Below, piece by piece: positions 1 through 9,006 of a stretch of DNA of 64,000 bases. The number at the start of each line of letters is the position of its first letter. Position 1 is the stretch's first letter. The DNA comes from Oscillospiraceae bacterium NTUH-002-81 (lineage in GTDB: Bacteria; Bacillota; Clostridia; Lachnospirales; Lachnospiraceae). The stretch is taken from assembly GCA_032620915.1 (NCBI GenBank), contig CP136052.1, positions 589,001-653,000 on the forward strand, written 5' to 3'. The notes under the pieces are model-generated. The model saw only the letters and a program-made list of their open reading frames with translations. It had not been told where the DNA came from and ran no database searches. The position numbers and the translations under genes are program-made.

Positions 1-1099
1 TCTTTTCATAAAAGCGTGCTGGCAGGAGCGCACGATCACTCTGCGGACAGGACTGTGTTATGTGGGATTTCTGATTGCTCACTTCTTTGTATATCATGTG
101 ATGGACAGTTTCTGGCTGCTGCTGGTTCTGGATATTGCCGTAGGGGTATTCCTGCTCTGGCGGGCGATCCAGGAACAGCGGGTAAATCAGGGCATCCGGC
201 GGATCACCGCCGGGGAAGTGGATTACAAGATCGACACCACCCATCTGCGGGGAGATTACCGGACGGAAGCCGAGGCGGTGAACCATATCGGGGAGGGCCT
301 TTCCAACGCGGTGGAGAAGAGCCTGAAAAACGAGCGGCTGAAAACAGACCTGATCACCAATGTTTCTCACGACATCAAGACGCCGCTGACATCCATCATC
401 AACTATGTGGATCTTTTAAAGCGGGAAAATATACAGGATGAGAAAGTCAGGGGCTACATTGATGTACTGGATAAGAAATCCCAGCGCCTGAAAAACCTGA
501 CGGAGGATCTGGTGGAGGCGTCCAAGATCAGTTCCGGCAATATCAAACTGGAGTTCATGCCCATTGACTTTGTGCAGCTGATCTGGCAGACCAACGGGGA
601 ATTCGAGGAAAAATTTGCCGCCAGAGGCTTAAATCTGGTGTGCAGCATTCCCGAGGGGTCCATTTATGTCATGGCGGATGGCCGGAGACTGTGGCGGGTG
701 GTGGAAAACCTGTACAACAACACGGCGAAATACGCCCTCCAGGACAGCCGGGTATACGCAGACCTCAAGGCAGATGAAGAGCAGGTGGTATTTTCCCTGA
801 AAAATATTTCCGAACAGCCGCTGAACATTTCGGCGGATGAGCTGACGGAACGGTTCGTGCGGGGAGACGTGTCCCGTACCACGGAAGGCAGCGGCCTTGG
901 CCTGTCCATCGCCCAGAACCTGACGACATTACAGAAAGGAAAGTTTGAAATCTATCTGGACGGCGATCTGTTCCGGGTGACGCTGACATTCCCAAGAGTG
1001 AAAGCGGATTCATCTGAGAAAACAGAAGAAGCGGTTTCACAGGAAAATGGTGAGAATCAGGAGGTTATCATGGATGCCGGGGAAAAGGATGCGCACTGA
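1..1099 (+). CDS. Sensor histidine kinase, 5'-truncated by window edge
   Basis: The frame is open from base 2, so the gene begins upstream of the window; about 365 residues are visible. The first ~40 residues are hydrophobic (end of a membrane segment), followed by a HAMP-like linker. The DHp phospho-acceptor motif NVSHDIKTPLTS has its His codon near base 368. An N-box (NLYNNTAKYA) lies near base 710 and a G-box (GSGLGLSIAQNL) near base 890, so all kinase core motifs are present. It is a membrane-bound two-component kinase; its response regulator is probably encoded upstream, outside the window. The C-terminal ~35 residues are Glu-rich and probably disordered. Family assignment is firm, the signal sensed is unknown. 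Confidence 0.93.
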   Translation, partial: LFIKACWQERTITLRTGLCYVGFLIAHFFVYHVMDSFWLLLVLDIAVGVFLLWRAIQEQRVNQGIRRITAGEVDYKIDTTHLRGDYRTEAEAVNHIGEGLSNAVEKSLKNERLKTDLITNVSHDIKTPLTSIINYVDLLKRENIQDEKVRGYIDVLDKKSQRLKNLTEDLVEASKISSGNIKLEFMPIDFVQLIWQTNGEFEEKFAARGLNLVCSIPEGSIYVMADGRRLWRVVENLYNNTAKYALQDSRVYADLKADEEQVVFSLKNISEQPLNISADELTERFVRGDVSRTTEGSGLGLSIAQNLTTLQKGKFEIYLDGDLFRVTLTFPRVKADSSEKTEEAVSQENGENQEVIMDAGEKDAH

Positions 1100-1127
1100 T
1101 GGTATATCTGTGGATAGGAGAGACGTA

Positions 1128-1185
1128 CTACTTATGGGTGAAACTAATTATTTATAAGTAGAAACAGATGGTAAATAAGTAGAAA
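1128..1185. repeat. Repeated 8-11 base operator-like motif
   Basis: CTACTTAT at 1128-1135 is the exact inverse of ATAAGTAG at 1154-1161. The longer form ATAAGTAGAAA occurs at 1154-1164 and again at 1175-1185, a spacing of 21 bases or about two helical turns. The cluster lies between the kinase stop and the promoter of the next gene. It looks like a multi-site protein-binding region; the protein is unknown. Confidence 0.45.
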
Positions 1186-1244
1186 AACAGACAAAACTAT
1201 CCAAAAGAATGCGGGGATTTTCAGCGGAAAAACGGGGAAAATCC

Positions 1245-1273
1245 TTGCATTCATTTTTATGTGTGGCTATAAT
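1245..1273 (+). promoter_or_regulatory. Sigma-A type promoter of the hydratase gene
   Basis: TTGCAT (1245-1250) and a perfect TATAAT (1268-1273) are separated by 17 bases. The -10 element is 65 bases before the ATG at 1338. The operator-like repeats at 1128-1185 lie just upstream. Confidence 0.7.
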
Positions 1274-1337
1274 GAGAACCAGAAAATATCTGTGTAAAGA
1301 TCACAGAACATGCAGAAGCAATACGGGAGGAAATCAT

Positions 1338-3620
1338 ATGGTTACATTATCCAGGGGCGGTGCCTGGCTGCTGAACGGCACCGAGATCGTGGAAGAGGGA
1401 CAGGAAGCTGCCCTGCAGGCAAAGCTTGGCGCAGTGCCTTCCAAGGAGGAAGCTGCACAGCAGACCATCGCCTACGGTATTTTGAAAGCACACAACACAT
1501 CTGACAATATGGAGAAGCTGAAGCTGAAATTCGACAAGCTGACTTCTCATGACATTACCTTTGTGGGCATCATCCAGACAGCCCGGGCATCGGGACTGGA
1601 GCGGTTCCCCATCCCCTACGTGCTCACCAACTGCCACAACAGTCTGTGCGCGGTGGGCGGCACCATCAACGAGGATGACCACATGTTTGGCCTTTCCTGT
1701 GCAAAACGCTACGGCGGCGTCTATGTTCCGCCGCATCAGGCAGTCATCCATCAGTTTGCCAGAGAGATGCTGGCAGGCTGCGGCAAGATGATCCTCGGCT
1801 CCGACAGCCACACCCGTTACGGCGCGCTGGGTACCATGGCCATTGGCGAGGGCGGCGGCGAGCTGGTAAAACAGTTACTCTGTCAGACCTACGATGTGAA
1901 TATGCCGGGTGTGGTGGGCGTGTATCTGAAAGGAGCGCCCCGCAAGGGTGTGGGCCCTCAGGACGTGGCGCTGGCCATCATCGGTGCGGTGTTTGCCAAC
2001 GGCTATGTGAAAAATAAGGTGATGGAGTTCGTGGGCCCCGGCGTGGCTTCCTTGAGTGCCGATTTCCGGATCGGCGTGGACGTGATGACCACCGAGACCA
2101 CCTGCCTGTCCTCCATCTGGAGAACCGATGAAAAAATCGAGGAATATTTTGACATTCACGGCCGCCGGGAGGAGTATGCAGAGCTGAACCCGGGGGCAGT
2201 GGCTTACTACGATGGCATGATCACCGTGGATTTGAGCGAAGTAAAGCCCATGATCGCCATGCCTTTCCACCCCAGCAACACGTACACCATCGAGGAATTA
2301 AAAGCGAACCTGATGGATATTCTGGAGGACTGCGAGAAAAAGGCAGCTGTCAGTCTGGACAATGCGGTGGATTTCACACTGAAAAATAAAGTACATAACG
2401 GAAAATTATATGTAGACCAGGGCATCATCGCAGGCTGTGCCGGCGGCGGATTTGAAAATATCTGTGACGCGGCGGATATCCTGCGGGGCAGAAGCATCGG
2501 CCCGGATGAGTTTACACTGAGCGTTTATCCGGCCAGCACGCCGATCTTTATGGAACTGGTGAAAAACGGTTCCGTAGCAGACCTTCTCGGCGCCGGTGCC
2601 GTGGTGAAAACCGCATTCTGCGGCCCCTGCTTTGGCGCGGGAGATACTCCGGCCAATAACGGCTTCTCCATCCGCCATTCTACAAGAAACTTCCCGAACC
2701 GGGAGGGCAGTAAGCTCCAGAGCGGCCAGATTGCTTCCGTGGCGCTTATGGATGCCCGTTCCATCGCGGCAACTGCGGCCAACAAGGGCTTCCTGACGGC
2801 AGCAGATGAGATGGATGTGGAATTCCGCGGCCCGAAATACTTCTTTGACAAGACCATTTATGAGAACCGGATTTTTGACAGCAAGGGCGTGGCAGATCCT
2901 TCCGTGGAGATCAAGTTCGGCCCCAACATCAAGGACTGGCCGGCCATGTCGGCACTGCCGGACAACCTGGTGCTCCAGGTCGTATCCGAGATCCACGATC
3001 CGGTGACCACCACCGACGAGCTGATCCCCTCCGGCGAGACATCCTCCTACCGTTCCAACCCTCTGGGACTGGCAGAGTTCACTCTGTCCAGAAAAGATCC
3101 GGAGTATGTGGGCCGGGCAAAGGCCATCCAGAAAGCTCAGAAAGCTGTGGAGGCAGGCACCTGTCCGCTGGAAGCCGTGGAAGACCTGAAAGCAGTTATG
3201 GCTGCGGTGCAGAAGGATTACCCGAACGTGGGCAAGGGCAATGTGGGCTTCGGCTCTACGATTTTTGCCGTGAAGCCGGGTGACGGCTCCGCCAGAGAGC
3301 AGGCGGCTTCCTGTCAGAAGGTACTGGGCGGCTGGGCCAACATCGCCAACGAATATGCCACCAAGCGGTACCGCTCCAACCTGATCAACTGGGGCATGCT
3401 GCCCTTCGTCATTGATGCGGGAGAGCTGCCGTTCCACAATCTGGACTACCTGTTTATTCCGGATGTCCGCACAGCCATTGCGGACAAGAAGGCGGAGATT
3501 CCGGCTTATGTAGTGAAAGGCGGTGCGCTGGCACCTTTCACCCTGCGCATGGGCGAGCTCACCGATGACGAGCGGGAGATCATTCTGAAAGGATGTCTGA
3601 TCAATTACAATCGTCGGTAA
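1338..3620 (+). CDS. Aconitase-family hydratase (YbhJ-like)
   Basis: A 760-residue protein of the aconitase/isopropylmalate dehydratase superfamily. The ATG at 1338 is chosen because GGGAGG (1325-1330) precedes it; the frame is open further upstream, but that part is not protein-like. Visible features are the substrate loop [18 protein letters not shown], Cys residues suited to a [4Fe-4S] cluster in CAGGGFENI and [11 protein letters not shown], and a C-terminal swivel domain containing [10 protein letters not shown]. Length and layout resemble E. coli YbhJ, whose substrate is not established, more than housekeeping AcnA/AcnB. A terminator follows directly, so it is probably a single-gene unit. 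The exact reaction cannot be told from sequence. Confidence 0.85.
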   Translation: MVTLSRGGAWLLNGTEIVEEGQEAALQAKLGAVPSKEEAAQQTIAYGILKAHNTSDNMEKLKLKFDKLTSHDITFVGIIQTARASGLERFPIPYVLTNCHNSLCAVGGTINEDDHMFGLSCAKRYGGVYVPPHQAVIHQFAREMLAGCGKMILGSDSHTRYGALGTMAIGEGGGELVKQLLCQTYDVNMPGVVGVYLKGAPRKGVGPQDVALAIIGAVFANGYVKNKVMEFVGPGVASLSADFRIGVDVMTTETTCLSSIWRTDEKIEEYFDIHGRREEYAELNPGAVAYYDGMITVDLSEVKPMIAMPFHPSNTYTIEELKANLMDILEDCEKKAAVSLDNAVDFTLKNKVHNGKLYVDQGIIAGCAGGGFENICDAADILRGRSIGPDEFTLSVYPASTPIFMELVKNGSVADLLGAGAVVKTAFCGPCFGAGDTPANNGFSIRHSTRNFPNREGSKLQSGQIASVALMDARSIAATAANKGFLTAADEMDVEFRGPKYFFDKTIYENRIFDSKGVADPSVEIKFGPNIKDWPAMSALPDNLVLQVVSEIHDPVTTTDELIPSGETSSYRSNPLGLAEFTLSRKDPEYVGRAKAIQKAQKAVEAGTCPLEAVEDLKAVMAAVQKDYPNVGKGNVGFGSTIFAVKPGDGSAREQAASCQKVLGGWANIANEYATKRYRSNLINWGMLPFVIDAGELPFHNLDYLFIPDVRTAIADKKAEIPAYVVKGGALAPFTLRMGELTDDEREIILKGCLINYNRR

Positions 3621-3644
3621 TTTTGGATAAATAAGGTAAAAATT

Positions 3645-3685
3645 CCCCGGAGTGCTTTGTATAGTGCTGCCGGGGAGTTTTTGTT
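3645..3685 (+). terminator. Intrinsic terminator after the hydratase
   Basis: CCCCGG (3645-3650) pairs with CCGGGG (3670-3675). The stem extends outward through AATT/AGTT pairing and is followed by a T-rich stretch. It lies 25 bases after the stop. Confidence 0.8.
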
Positions 3686-3823
3686 GTAGGTTTTTCTGAT
3701 GATTCTGGGAAAATCTGTCAGACAGTGGGAGAAAACTGTGAAATTTTCCCCGGCAGTAGACATTCTGTGGGGAAAGGCGTACAATGAGGAAAGATATTGA
3801 CAGCATTTGTGCGGAGGATATGC

Positions 3824-5842
3824 ATGTCTGAAAGAGAGAGAGAGCTGCACAGAAGGCGTCGCCGGAGGCGCAAAGGGAAGCGCCGCCGGAGAAGAATGGG
3901 GGCAGGCGACATCCTGTTTGCTTCCTTCCAGGTATTCTTGGGGATCCTTCTGATCGGCTGTATGGTTATTTTTTATCAAAAATTCGGTGTCCGGATCGTG
4001 GAGCTCTACCAGGAGGCGAAGGCCAAGGTGGAGGCTTCTGACGAGTCCGTGTTCTGGTCATCCCAGACGACGCTGGTGTACGACGACAGCGATAACGTGA
4101 TCCAGACACTGAAAGGCGACAAGGATGTCTACTATCTGAAATCCGCGGAGATTCCGGATTACGTAAAGCAGGCCTTTGTCAGCATCGAGGACAAGCGGTT
4201 TTACAAACATAAGGGCTTTGACATGAAGGCCATTTTCCGGGCGGTGGTATCGCTGGTGCGCAAGCAGGCCATCACCCAGGGCGGCAGCACCATCACCCAG
4301 CAGCTGAGCCGGAATATTTTCCTGTCTCATACGGTGCGCTGGGAGCGGAAGGTGGAAGAAATCTTCATTGCCATGCAGCTGGAGAAGAAGTATTCCAAGG
4401 AGCAGATCCTGGAATATTACATCAACAATATTTACTATTCCAACGGCTATTACGGCATCGAGGCGGCCAGCCGGGGGTATTTTGGCAAGAGTGTCTCGGA
4501 GCTGGATCTGTCTCAGATTGCTCTGCTCTGTGCGATCCCCAACAGCCCGGGCCGCTATGACCCGCGGACGAATCTTTCCGAGACGCTGAAACGGCGGGAT
4601 CGGATCCTGGATGAGATGGAGGAGGACAGTGTCATTGACAGCGCTACCTGTCAGAGTGCCAAGGCCGAGGATATTGTGCTGGCGGATACGAAGACGGAGA
4701 ATGTCAGCAACTATATGCAGTCCTTTGCGACCAACTGTGCGGTGAAGGAGCTGATGAAGCTGCAGGGATTCACCTTCCAGTATGAATTTTCCAGCGATGC
4801 ACAGCGGGCAACCTATGATGAGGAATATGCCCAGGTGTATGAGGAATGCCACAATCTGCTGGTGACCGGTGGTTACCGGGTATACACCTCCCTGAACGAG
4901 CAGAAGCAGGAGGTGCTGCAGCAGGCAGTGGATGAGACGCTGATCGATTTTGTGAACCATGGAACGGACGGCGTGTATGCCATGCAGGGTGCGGCAGCCT
5001 GCATCGACAATGCCACGGGTGAAGTGGTGGCCGTGGTGGGTGGCCGGAGCCAGGACGATGTGACCAGCAGCCTGAACCGGGCGTACCAGAGCAGCCGTCA
5101 GCCCGGCAGTACCATTAAACCGCTGGTGGTGTATGCACCGGCGCTGGAGGGCAGCTATACGGCAGATACTGTCATTGATGATCACAAATTTGAGGGCGGC
5201 CCGGAAAATGCGGGCGGCGTCTATTATGGAAATGTGACGCTGCGGCGGGCGGTGGAGAAATCACTGAACACCGTGGCCTGGCAGGTATTTGAGAAGGTCG
5301 GTGTGGAAAACGGCCTGAAACGGCTGTATGAGATGGAGTTTGCCAAGATCGTGGACGCTGATAAGCAGCTGTCCACCTCCCTGGGCGGCCTGACCAAGGG
5401 CACCAACGTGGTGGAGATGGCTTCCGGCTATGCAACACTGGCCAACGAAGGGCAGTTCCGGACCCCTACATGCATCGTGAAGATCACAGATGCCTTTGGC
5501 AACCTTCTGGTGGATAACACCGGTGCAGAGACGGTACAGGTGTACACGGGCAATGCAGCCAGAACTATGACCGATATTCTGGAAGGCGTCATGAAGAGCG
5601 GTACCGGCAGCCGCCTTTCCCTGAATGACATGCCATCTGCCGGTAAAACCGGTACGACCAACGACAACAAGGACGGCTGGTTTGTGGGCTATACCGCGTA
5701 CTATACCACTGCTGTCTGGGCCGGCTGTGACCAGGTGCGTGCGCTGAATGGCCTGTCGGGATCCTCCTATCCAGGTACCATCTGGAATCAGTTCATGGAG
5801 ACGATCCATCAGGGGCTGGAGAAAAAACAACTGAATGATTAA
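3824..5842 (+). CDS. Class A penicillin-binding protein (transglycosylase/transpeptidase)
   Basis: A 672-residue bifunctional peptidoglycan synthase. The ATG at 3824 is chosen because CGGAGG (3812-3817) precedes it. Residues 1-27 are strongly basic and cytoplasmic, followed by one transmembrane helix. The GT51 glycosyltransferase domain shows EDKRFYKHKG with its catalytic Glu, and TQGGSTITQQLSRN. The transpeptidase domain shows the SxxK motif in PGSTIKP, an SxN motif in KSLNT, and KTGTT. All catalytic motifs are intact. It acts on lipid II at the outer face of the membrane. Its length is typical of PBP1a/PonA proteins that lack long C-terminal extensions. Confidence 0.95.
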   Translation: MSERERELHRRRRRRRKGKRRRRRMGAGDILFASFQVFLGILLIGCMVIFYQKFGVRIVELYQEAKAKVEASDESVFWSSQTTLVYDDSDNVIQTLKGDKDVYYLKSAEIPDYVKQAFVSIEDKRFYKHKGFDMKAIFRAVVSLVRKQAITQGGSTITQQLSRNIFLSHTVRWERKVEEIFIAMQLEKKYSKEQILEYYINNIYYSNGYYGIEAASRGYFGKSVSELDLSQIALLCAIPNSPGRYDPRTNLSETLKRRDRILDEMEEDSVIDSATCQSAKAEDIVLADTKTENVSNYMQSFATNCAVKELMKLQGFTFQYEFSSDAQRATYDEEYAQVYEECHNLLVTGGYRVYTSLNEQKQEVLQQAVDETLIDFVNHGTDGVYAMQGAAACIDNATGEVVAVVGGRSQDDVTSSLNRAYQSSRQPGSTIKPLVVYAPALEGSYTADTVIDDHKFEGGPENAGGVYYGNVTLRRAVEKSLNTVAWQVFEKVGVENGLKRLYEMEFAKIVDADKQLSTSLGGLTKGTNVVEMASGYATLANEGQFRTPTCIVKITDAFGNLLVDNTGAETVQVYTGNAARTMTDILEGVMKSGTGSRLSLNDMPSAGKTGTTNDNKDGWFVGYTAYYTTAVWAGCDQVRALNGLSGSSYPGTIWNQFMETIHQGLEKKQLND

Positions 5843-5847
5843 GGCAG

Positions 5848-5892
5848 AGAGTCGTATGCAGAACCGGAAAGGAAAGCGTACGGCTCTTTTTC
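5848..5892 (+). terminator. Intrinsic terminator after the PBP gene
   Basis: A 12-base arm at 5848-5859 pairs, with two G-U pairs, with 5876-5887, followed by TTTTT. It separates the PBP gene from the sulfur locus promoter. Confidence 0.8.
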
Positions 5893-5949
5893 TGCTCATT
5901 TGCTGGCGCTTTAATATTCAAGTGAACTGTTAAAAATATAAAATTAGGA

Positions 5950-5978
5950 TTGACAGAATATAAAACTGGTATTATAAT
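5950..5978 (+). promoter_or_regulatory. Consensus promoter of the sulfur locus
   Basis: Perfect TTGACA (5950-5955) and perfect TATAAT (5973-5978) are separated by 17 bases, the strongest-looking promoter in the window. The predicted RNA would carry about 300 untranslated bases before the amidohydrolase start at 6289, and the Cys/Met-rich leader frame begins about 45 bases into it. Confidence 0.85.
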
Positions 5979-6031
5979 CCATATTAACATGATAGGAAAA
6001 ATGGGAAAGGTATAGAAAGTAGGAAATAGAC

Positions 6032-6166
6032 ATGAACAGGAAAACAGGACTGGAAAACACCATCATGAATATGTGTTGTTGTATGCAGATCGCAGCGATG
6101 TGCAGCTCTTGTTGTACACAGATGATGAATGATTTCCATCCGGGCCGGTTGATGCATGTTTCCTGA
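6032..6166 (+). CDS. Cys/Met-rich leader peptide (putative attenuator)
   Basis: A 44-codon open frame preceded by AGGAA (6021-6025) six bases before the ATG. It encodes 6 Cys (a CCC run at codons 15-17, Cys24 and a CC pair at 27-28) and 8 Met, so about one third of residues contain sulfur. It sits between a consensus promoter and a terminator hairpin, upstream of genes for cysteine and sulfur acquisition. That is the layout of a ribosome-stalling leader that reads Cys-tRNA (or Met-tRNA) supply. The peptide has no transmembrane or zinc-finger-like spacing that would suggest another function. The role is inferred; the frame and composition are seen directly. Confidence 0.68.
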   Translation: MNRKTGLENTIMNMCCCMQIAAMCSSCCTQMMNDFHPGRLMHVS

Positions 6167-6204
6167 CAGAGACAGGAAAGAACAGAGAAGAACGACGACA
6201 GAGC

Positions 6205-6237
6205 GGCCATAGGAGGAAATCCCATGGCCATTTTTTA
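6205..6237 (+). terminator. Attenuator-type terminator upstream of the amidohydrolase
   Basis: GGCCAT (6205-6210) pairs with ATGGCC (6224-6229), with a further inner GGA/TCC pairing, and TTTTTT follows at 6231-6236. Two alternative pairings exist with the leader frame: GATTTCC (6131-6137) matches GGAAATC (6215-6221), and TTTCCTG (6159-6165), overlapping the leader stop, matches CAGGAAA (6173-6179). These could form an antiterminator and a pause hairpin. The hairpin loop also holds an AGGAGG ribosome site. Confidence 0.65.
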
Positions 6238-6288
6238 TACGATAGAAAATACGCGTATACGCGGCAGCGAGCGTGAAAGGAGCAGCTT

Positions 6289-7626
6289 ATGGATCAGATC
6301 GAACGAAAGATCGTACAGCACATTGAGGAAAACCGGGAACAGATCCTTGCCTTTGCGGATGATATTTATCATCATGCGGAGCTGGGCTATAAGGAGTTTC
6401 GGACCAGTGAAAAATTTGCCAGTATTATGAAGCAGCATCTGTCCCATGTGGACGAGCACCTGGCGGTGACCGGTGTGAAGGCTTACCTGAATGAGGATCG
6501 GAAGGAGCAGTTTTCCCTGGCGCTGCTGGGAGAGATGGACGCATTGAAGATACCCAATCACATTTACGCGGTGCCGGAGACGGGCGCGGCCCACTGCTGC
6601 GGGCATCACGCACAGCTGGCCGGTGTGGTGGGTGCCATGCTGGCGCTGACAGATCCGGAGATCGCGGACAAGCTGGACGGACAGGTGATCTTCTTCGCCA
6701 CTCCTGCCGAGGAGTACGGGGAAGTGGAGTTTAAGAAAAGCCTCATGCAGGAAGGCAAGATCCAGTACGGCGGCGGCAAATGTGAGCTGATCCGCATCGG
6801 TGCTTTCGATGATGTGGATGCCGGCATCGCCCATCACATCCGGGAGGAGGGCATCCTGGCCGGAAAGGGCAGCGGCAACGGCTTCGTTTCCAAGGTCATC
6901 ACCATTCACGGAAAAGCAGCTCACGCGGCGTTCCGACCGGAAAAGGGCGTGAATGCCCTGTCTGCGGCTTCCCTGGGATTACAGGCACTGGCGCTGAACC
7001 GGGAGACTTTCCGGGATGAGGATTGTGTGCGGGTACATCCCATTATGACAAAGGGCGGCGATCTGGTGAATGTGGTGCCGGAGGAGGCGGTCATTGAGAC
7101 GCTGGTGCGGGGCAAAACGCTGGAAGCCTTTGCGGATGCCGCGGAAAAGACCGACCGTTCCTTCCGGGCCGGGGCACTGGCCATGGGAGCCGGCATTGCA
7201 ATAGAGACCATGCCGGGATATCTGCCTGCCATTTATCAGGAGTATCCGGAAGAACTGACGGAGGCACTGGAAGAGCTGGCAGAGGGGCGCCCGGTGGAGC
7301 GGGTAAAACCCGGAACCCATACCGGCGGTTCCACCGATGTGGGAGATGTCCAGCATCTGCTGCCGGTGTACACCTTCCATACCGGGGGCATGTCCGGTGG
7401 CCGCCATCAGAGCGATTTCGGCATTGTGGATGAGGAAGAAGCATACATCCTCACCGCCAAGGTTTTCGCAGTCAGTGCTTACCGGATGCTGAAGGACGGC
7501 GCGGCGCTGGCAAAACAGCTGAAAAAAGAATACCATCCGGTATTTGCATCCAAAGAGGAATACATCGCATTTATGGATCAGTTCCGTGTGGTGAAGGAGG
7601 AAAATTATGGAAACAGGAGCCTATGA
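6289..7626 (+). CDS. M20-family amidohydrolase, candidate N-carbamoyl-L-cysteine amidase
   Basis: A 445-residue M20/M28-type metal-dependent amidohydrolase. AAAGGAG (6277-6282) supports the ATG. Metal-binding segments are visible in order: GEMDALKIPNH, CCGHHAQLAG, PAEEYGEVE, DAGIAHHI, and HTGGSTDVGDV near the end. The next gene starts inside its last 20 bases and encodes an ATC-hydrolase family protein. In the known L-ATC to L-cysteine route of Pseudomonas, ATC hydrolase makes N-carbamoyl-L-cysteine and an M20-type amidase releases cysteine, so this pairing suggests the second step. Substrate remains inference; M20 enzymes also act on N-acyl amino acids and indole conjugates. Confidence 0.82.
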   Translation: MDQIERKIVQHIEENREQILAFADDIYHHAELGYKEFRTSEKFASIMKQHLSHVDEHLAVTGVKAYLNEDRKEQFSLALLGEMDALKIPNHIYAVPETGAAHCCGHHAQLAGVVGAMLALTDPEIADKLDGQVIFFATPAEEYGEVEFKKSLMQEGKIQYGGGKCELIRIGAFDDVDAGIAHHIREEGILAGKGSGNGFVSKVITIHGKAAHAAFRPEKGVNALSAASLGLQALALNRETFRDEDCVRVHPIMTKGGDLVNVVPEEAVIETLVRGKTLEAFADAAEKTDRSFRAGALAMGAGIAIETMPGYLPAIYQEYPEELTEALEELAEGRPVERVKPGTHTGGSTDVGDVQHLLPVYTFHTGGMSGGRHQSDFGIVDEEEAYILTAKVFAVSAYRMLKDGAALAKQLKKEYHPVFASKEEYIAFMDQFRVVKEENYGNRSL

Positions 7627-8206
7627 GTATCGGGAGAATGCCCCGGAGGAAGAAAAGAAACGGTGGAAGGAACGGTATGAGAAGCTTTCCGAGCCGGTAG
7701 AGCGGCGGCAGATGGTATACGAGATCCGAAAGGCAGCCAGACAGTTCGCCATGCTGTACTTCCATTTCTGTAAAACCCTGTATGATACCTTCGGCTTGGA
7801 GCGGACGAAGGAGCTGGTACGGCAGACCATCTTTGAACTGGCCGTTGACCGTTCCGACGAGATGCGGGCCAAAGCCAGGGCAGAGGGCGTCTGTTTTGAC
7901 ACGGTGAAGGATTTCCGTTCCGTCACCGACCTTCCCAAATGCGGCTGGATCCCGGAATGGGGAGCTGACCACTGTCCCTACGGCCAGGTATGGCGGGAAT
8001 ATGCGAAAGAATATCCCTGGTTCCTGGAGCTGGCGCCTTACTACTGTGATGTGATCGACACCACAACGATAGAAAATTTCAGCCGTCACCTTTCCCACCG
8101 GCTGGTACAGAATGTGATCATCAGCGGGGAAAGCTGTGAAAGAGAATATTTCGAGAGCGAGAAGGTCAGAGAGGGGGCGTTTACCTATGGCAGCAAAAAC
8201 GACTGA
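7607..8206 (+). CDS. L-2-amino-thiazoline-4-carboxylic acid hydrolase family protein
   Basis: A 199-residue protein overlapping the preceding gene by 20 bases, which implies translational coupling. Its layout matches the ATC-hydrolase family: an N-terminal helical part (HFCKTLYDTFGLERTKELV), a central CPYGQVWREY segment, YYCDVIDTT, and a C-terminal GESCEREYF. The characterised member opens the thiazoline ring of L-ATC to give N-carbamoyl-L-cysteine. The adjoining M20 amidase and SsuABC-type transporter fit import and use of a cyclic or conjugated cysteine precursor. No signal peptide, so it is cytoplasmic. Confidence is moderate that it belongs to the family and lower that L-ATC is its substrate, because many gut members are uncharacterised. 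Confidence 0.7.
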   Translation: METGAYEYRENAPEEEKKRWKERYEKLSEPVERRQMVYEIRKAARQFAMLYFHFCKTLYDTFGLERTKELVRQTIFELAVDRSDEMRAKARAEGVCFDTVKDFRSVTDLPKCGWIPEWGADHCPYGQVWREYAKEYPWFLELAPYYCDVIDTTTIENFSRHLSHRLVQNVIISGESCEREYFESEKVREGAFTYGSKND

Positions 8207-8981
8207 CGCAAAGCAGAAGAAATCAAAGATAAACGGCATTCTGATCCTGCAGATCGCGACGGTTGTGGCACTCCTTCTGTGGATGGAGATTTCCGTCACC
8301 ACAGGAAGAGTCAGCAAGGTATTCATGGCGGCGCCCAGCGGCATCGTAGAGGAAGCGGTAAAAATCATTGCCAATGGAACCCTGCAGCCCCATCTGCTTG
8401 TGACCCTGGAGGAGGTGGCGGTGGGATATGTGCTGGCCGGTGTGGTGGGTGTGGCTCTGGCGCTCCTGTGGACGCTGTTTCCCAAAACGGAAGCCTACGG
8501 CAGCGTGTTCTGCTCCGCCATCATGGCTATCCCCAAGACGGCTATCCTGCCCATCCTGGTACTCTGGTTCGGCATCGGCTTCCAGTCCAAGGTCGTTCTG
8601 ATCTTCCTGTTTTCGGTATTTCAGATCCTGTACAATACGCTGACCGGCGCCAAGCAGTGTAAAGAAGAATATTTAAAGGTGGCGCGGGTGTTTCGGGCGT
8701 CCCGGGTACAGACCGTGTTCGGTGTTATTTTACCGGCAGCCCTGCCTTCTATGTTCAACGGATTCCGGATCGCAGCGGCTACAGCCATGACCGGCGTGGT
8801 CTTTTCGGAAATGCAGTCAGCCAAGGGCGGACTTGGGTATCTTTTGCGGGAATCCCAGGAGCTGTTAAACACCTCCCGGATGTTTTTTCTGATCATCCTG
8901 GTGACCTTGATTTCCGTATTACTGACAAAGCTTGTGACAGCGGTGGAATACATGATCTGCCATCGCTGGAGAAAAGTATAA
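8187..8981 (+). CDS. ABC transporter permease, SsuC/TauC type
   Basis: A 264-residue integral membrane protein. The ATG at 8187 has a G-rich ribosome site (AGAGGGGGCG) before it and overlaps the previous stop by 20 bases; a GTG at 8136 is a less likely start. Several hydrophobic helices are evident, with the cytoplasmic EAA-type loop EEYLKVARVFRASRV followed by ILPAALPSMFNGFRI, as in sulfonate, taurine and nitrate-type permeases. It should pair with the ATPase at 10137 and the lipoprotein at 9007. The substrate is probably a small sulfur-containing organic acid, judged from context rather than from the permease itself. Confidence 0.9.
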   Translation: MAAKTTDAKQKKSKINGILILQIATVVALLLWMEISVTTGRVSKVFMAAPSGIVEEAVKIIANGTLQPHLLVTLEEVAVGYVLAGVVGVALALLWTLFPKTEAYGSVFCSAIMAIPKTAILPILVLWFGIGFQSKVVLIFLFSVFQILYNTLTGAKQCKEEYLKVARVFRASRVQTVFGVILPAALPSMFNGFRIAAATAMTGVVFSEMQSAKGGLGYLLRESQELLNTSRMFFLIILVTLISVLLTKLVTAVEYMICHRWRKV

Positions 8982-9006
8982 AAACACATTGAGAGGAGAA
9001 AAGAAG

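Noticed and set aside
2406..3806. Antisense frame opposite the hydratase and PBP leader
   Set aside because: No ribosome site and no recognisable domain; explained by reverse reading of a conserved gene.
5985..6231. T-box or SAM riboswitch in the sulfur leader
   Set aside because: No T-box (AGGGTGGNACCGCG) or SAM-I core motif is present; the coding leader explains the region better.
6224..6430. A 68-codon frame starting at 6224 after AGGAGG
   Set aside because: It runs out of frame into the amidohydrolase, has no protein-like composition, and its ribosome site lies inside the terminator hairpin. It may be a by-product of the hairpin sequence, though its position is suggestive.
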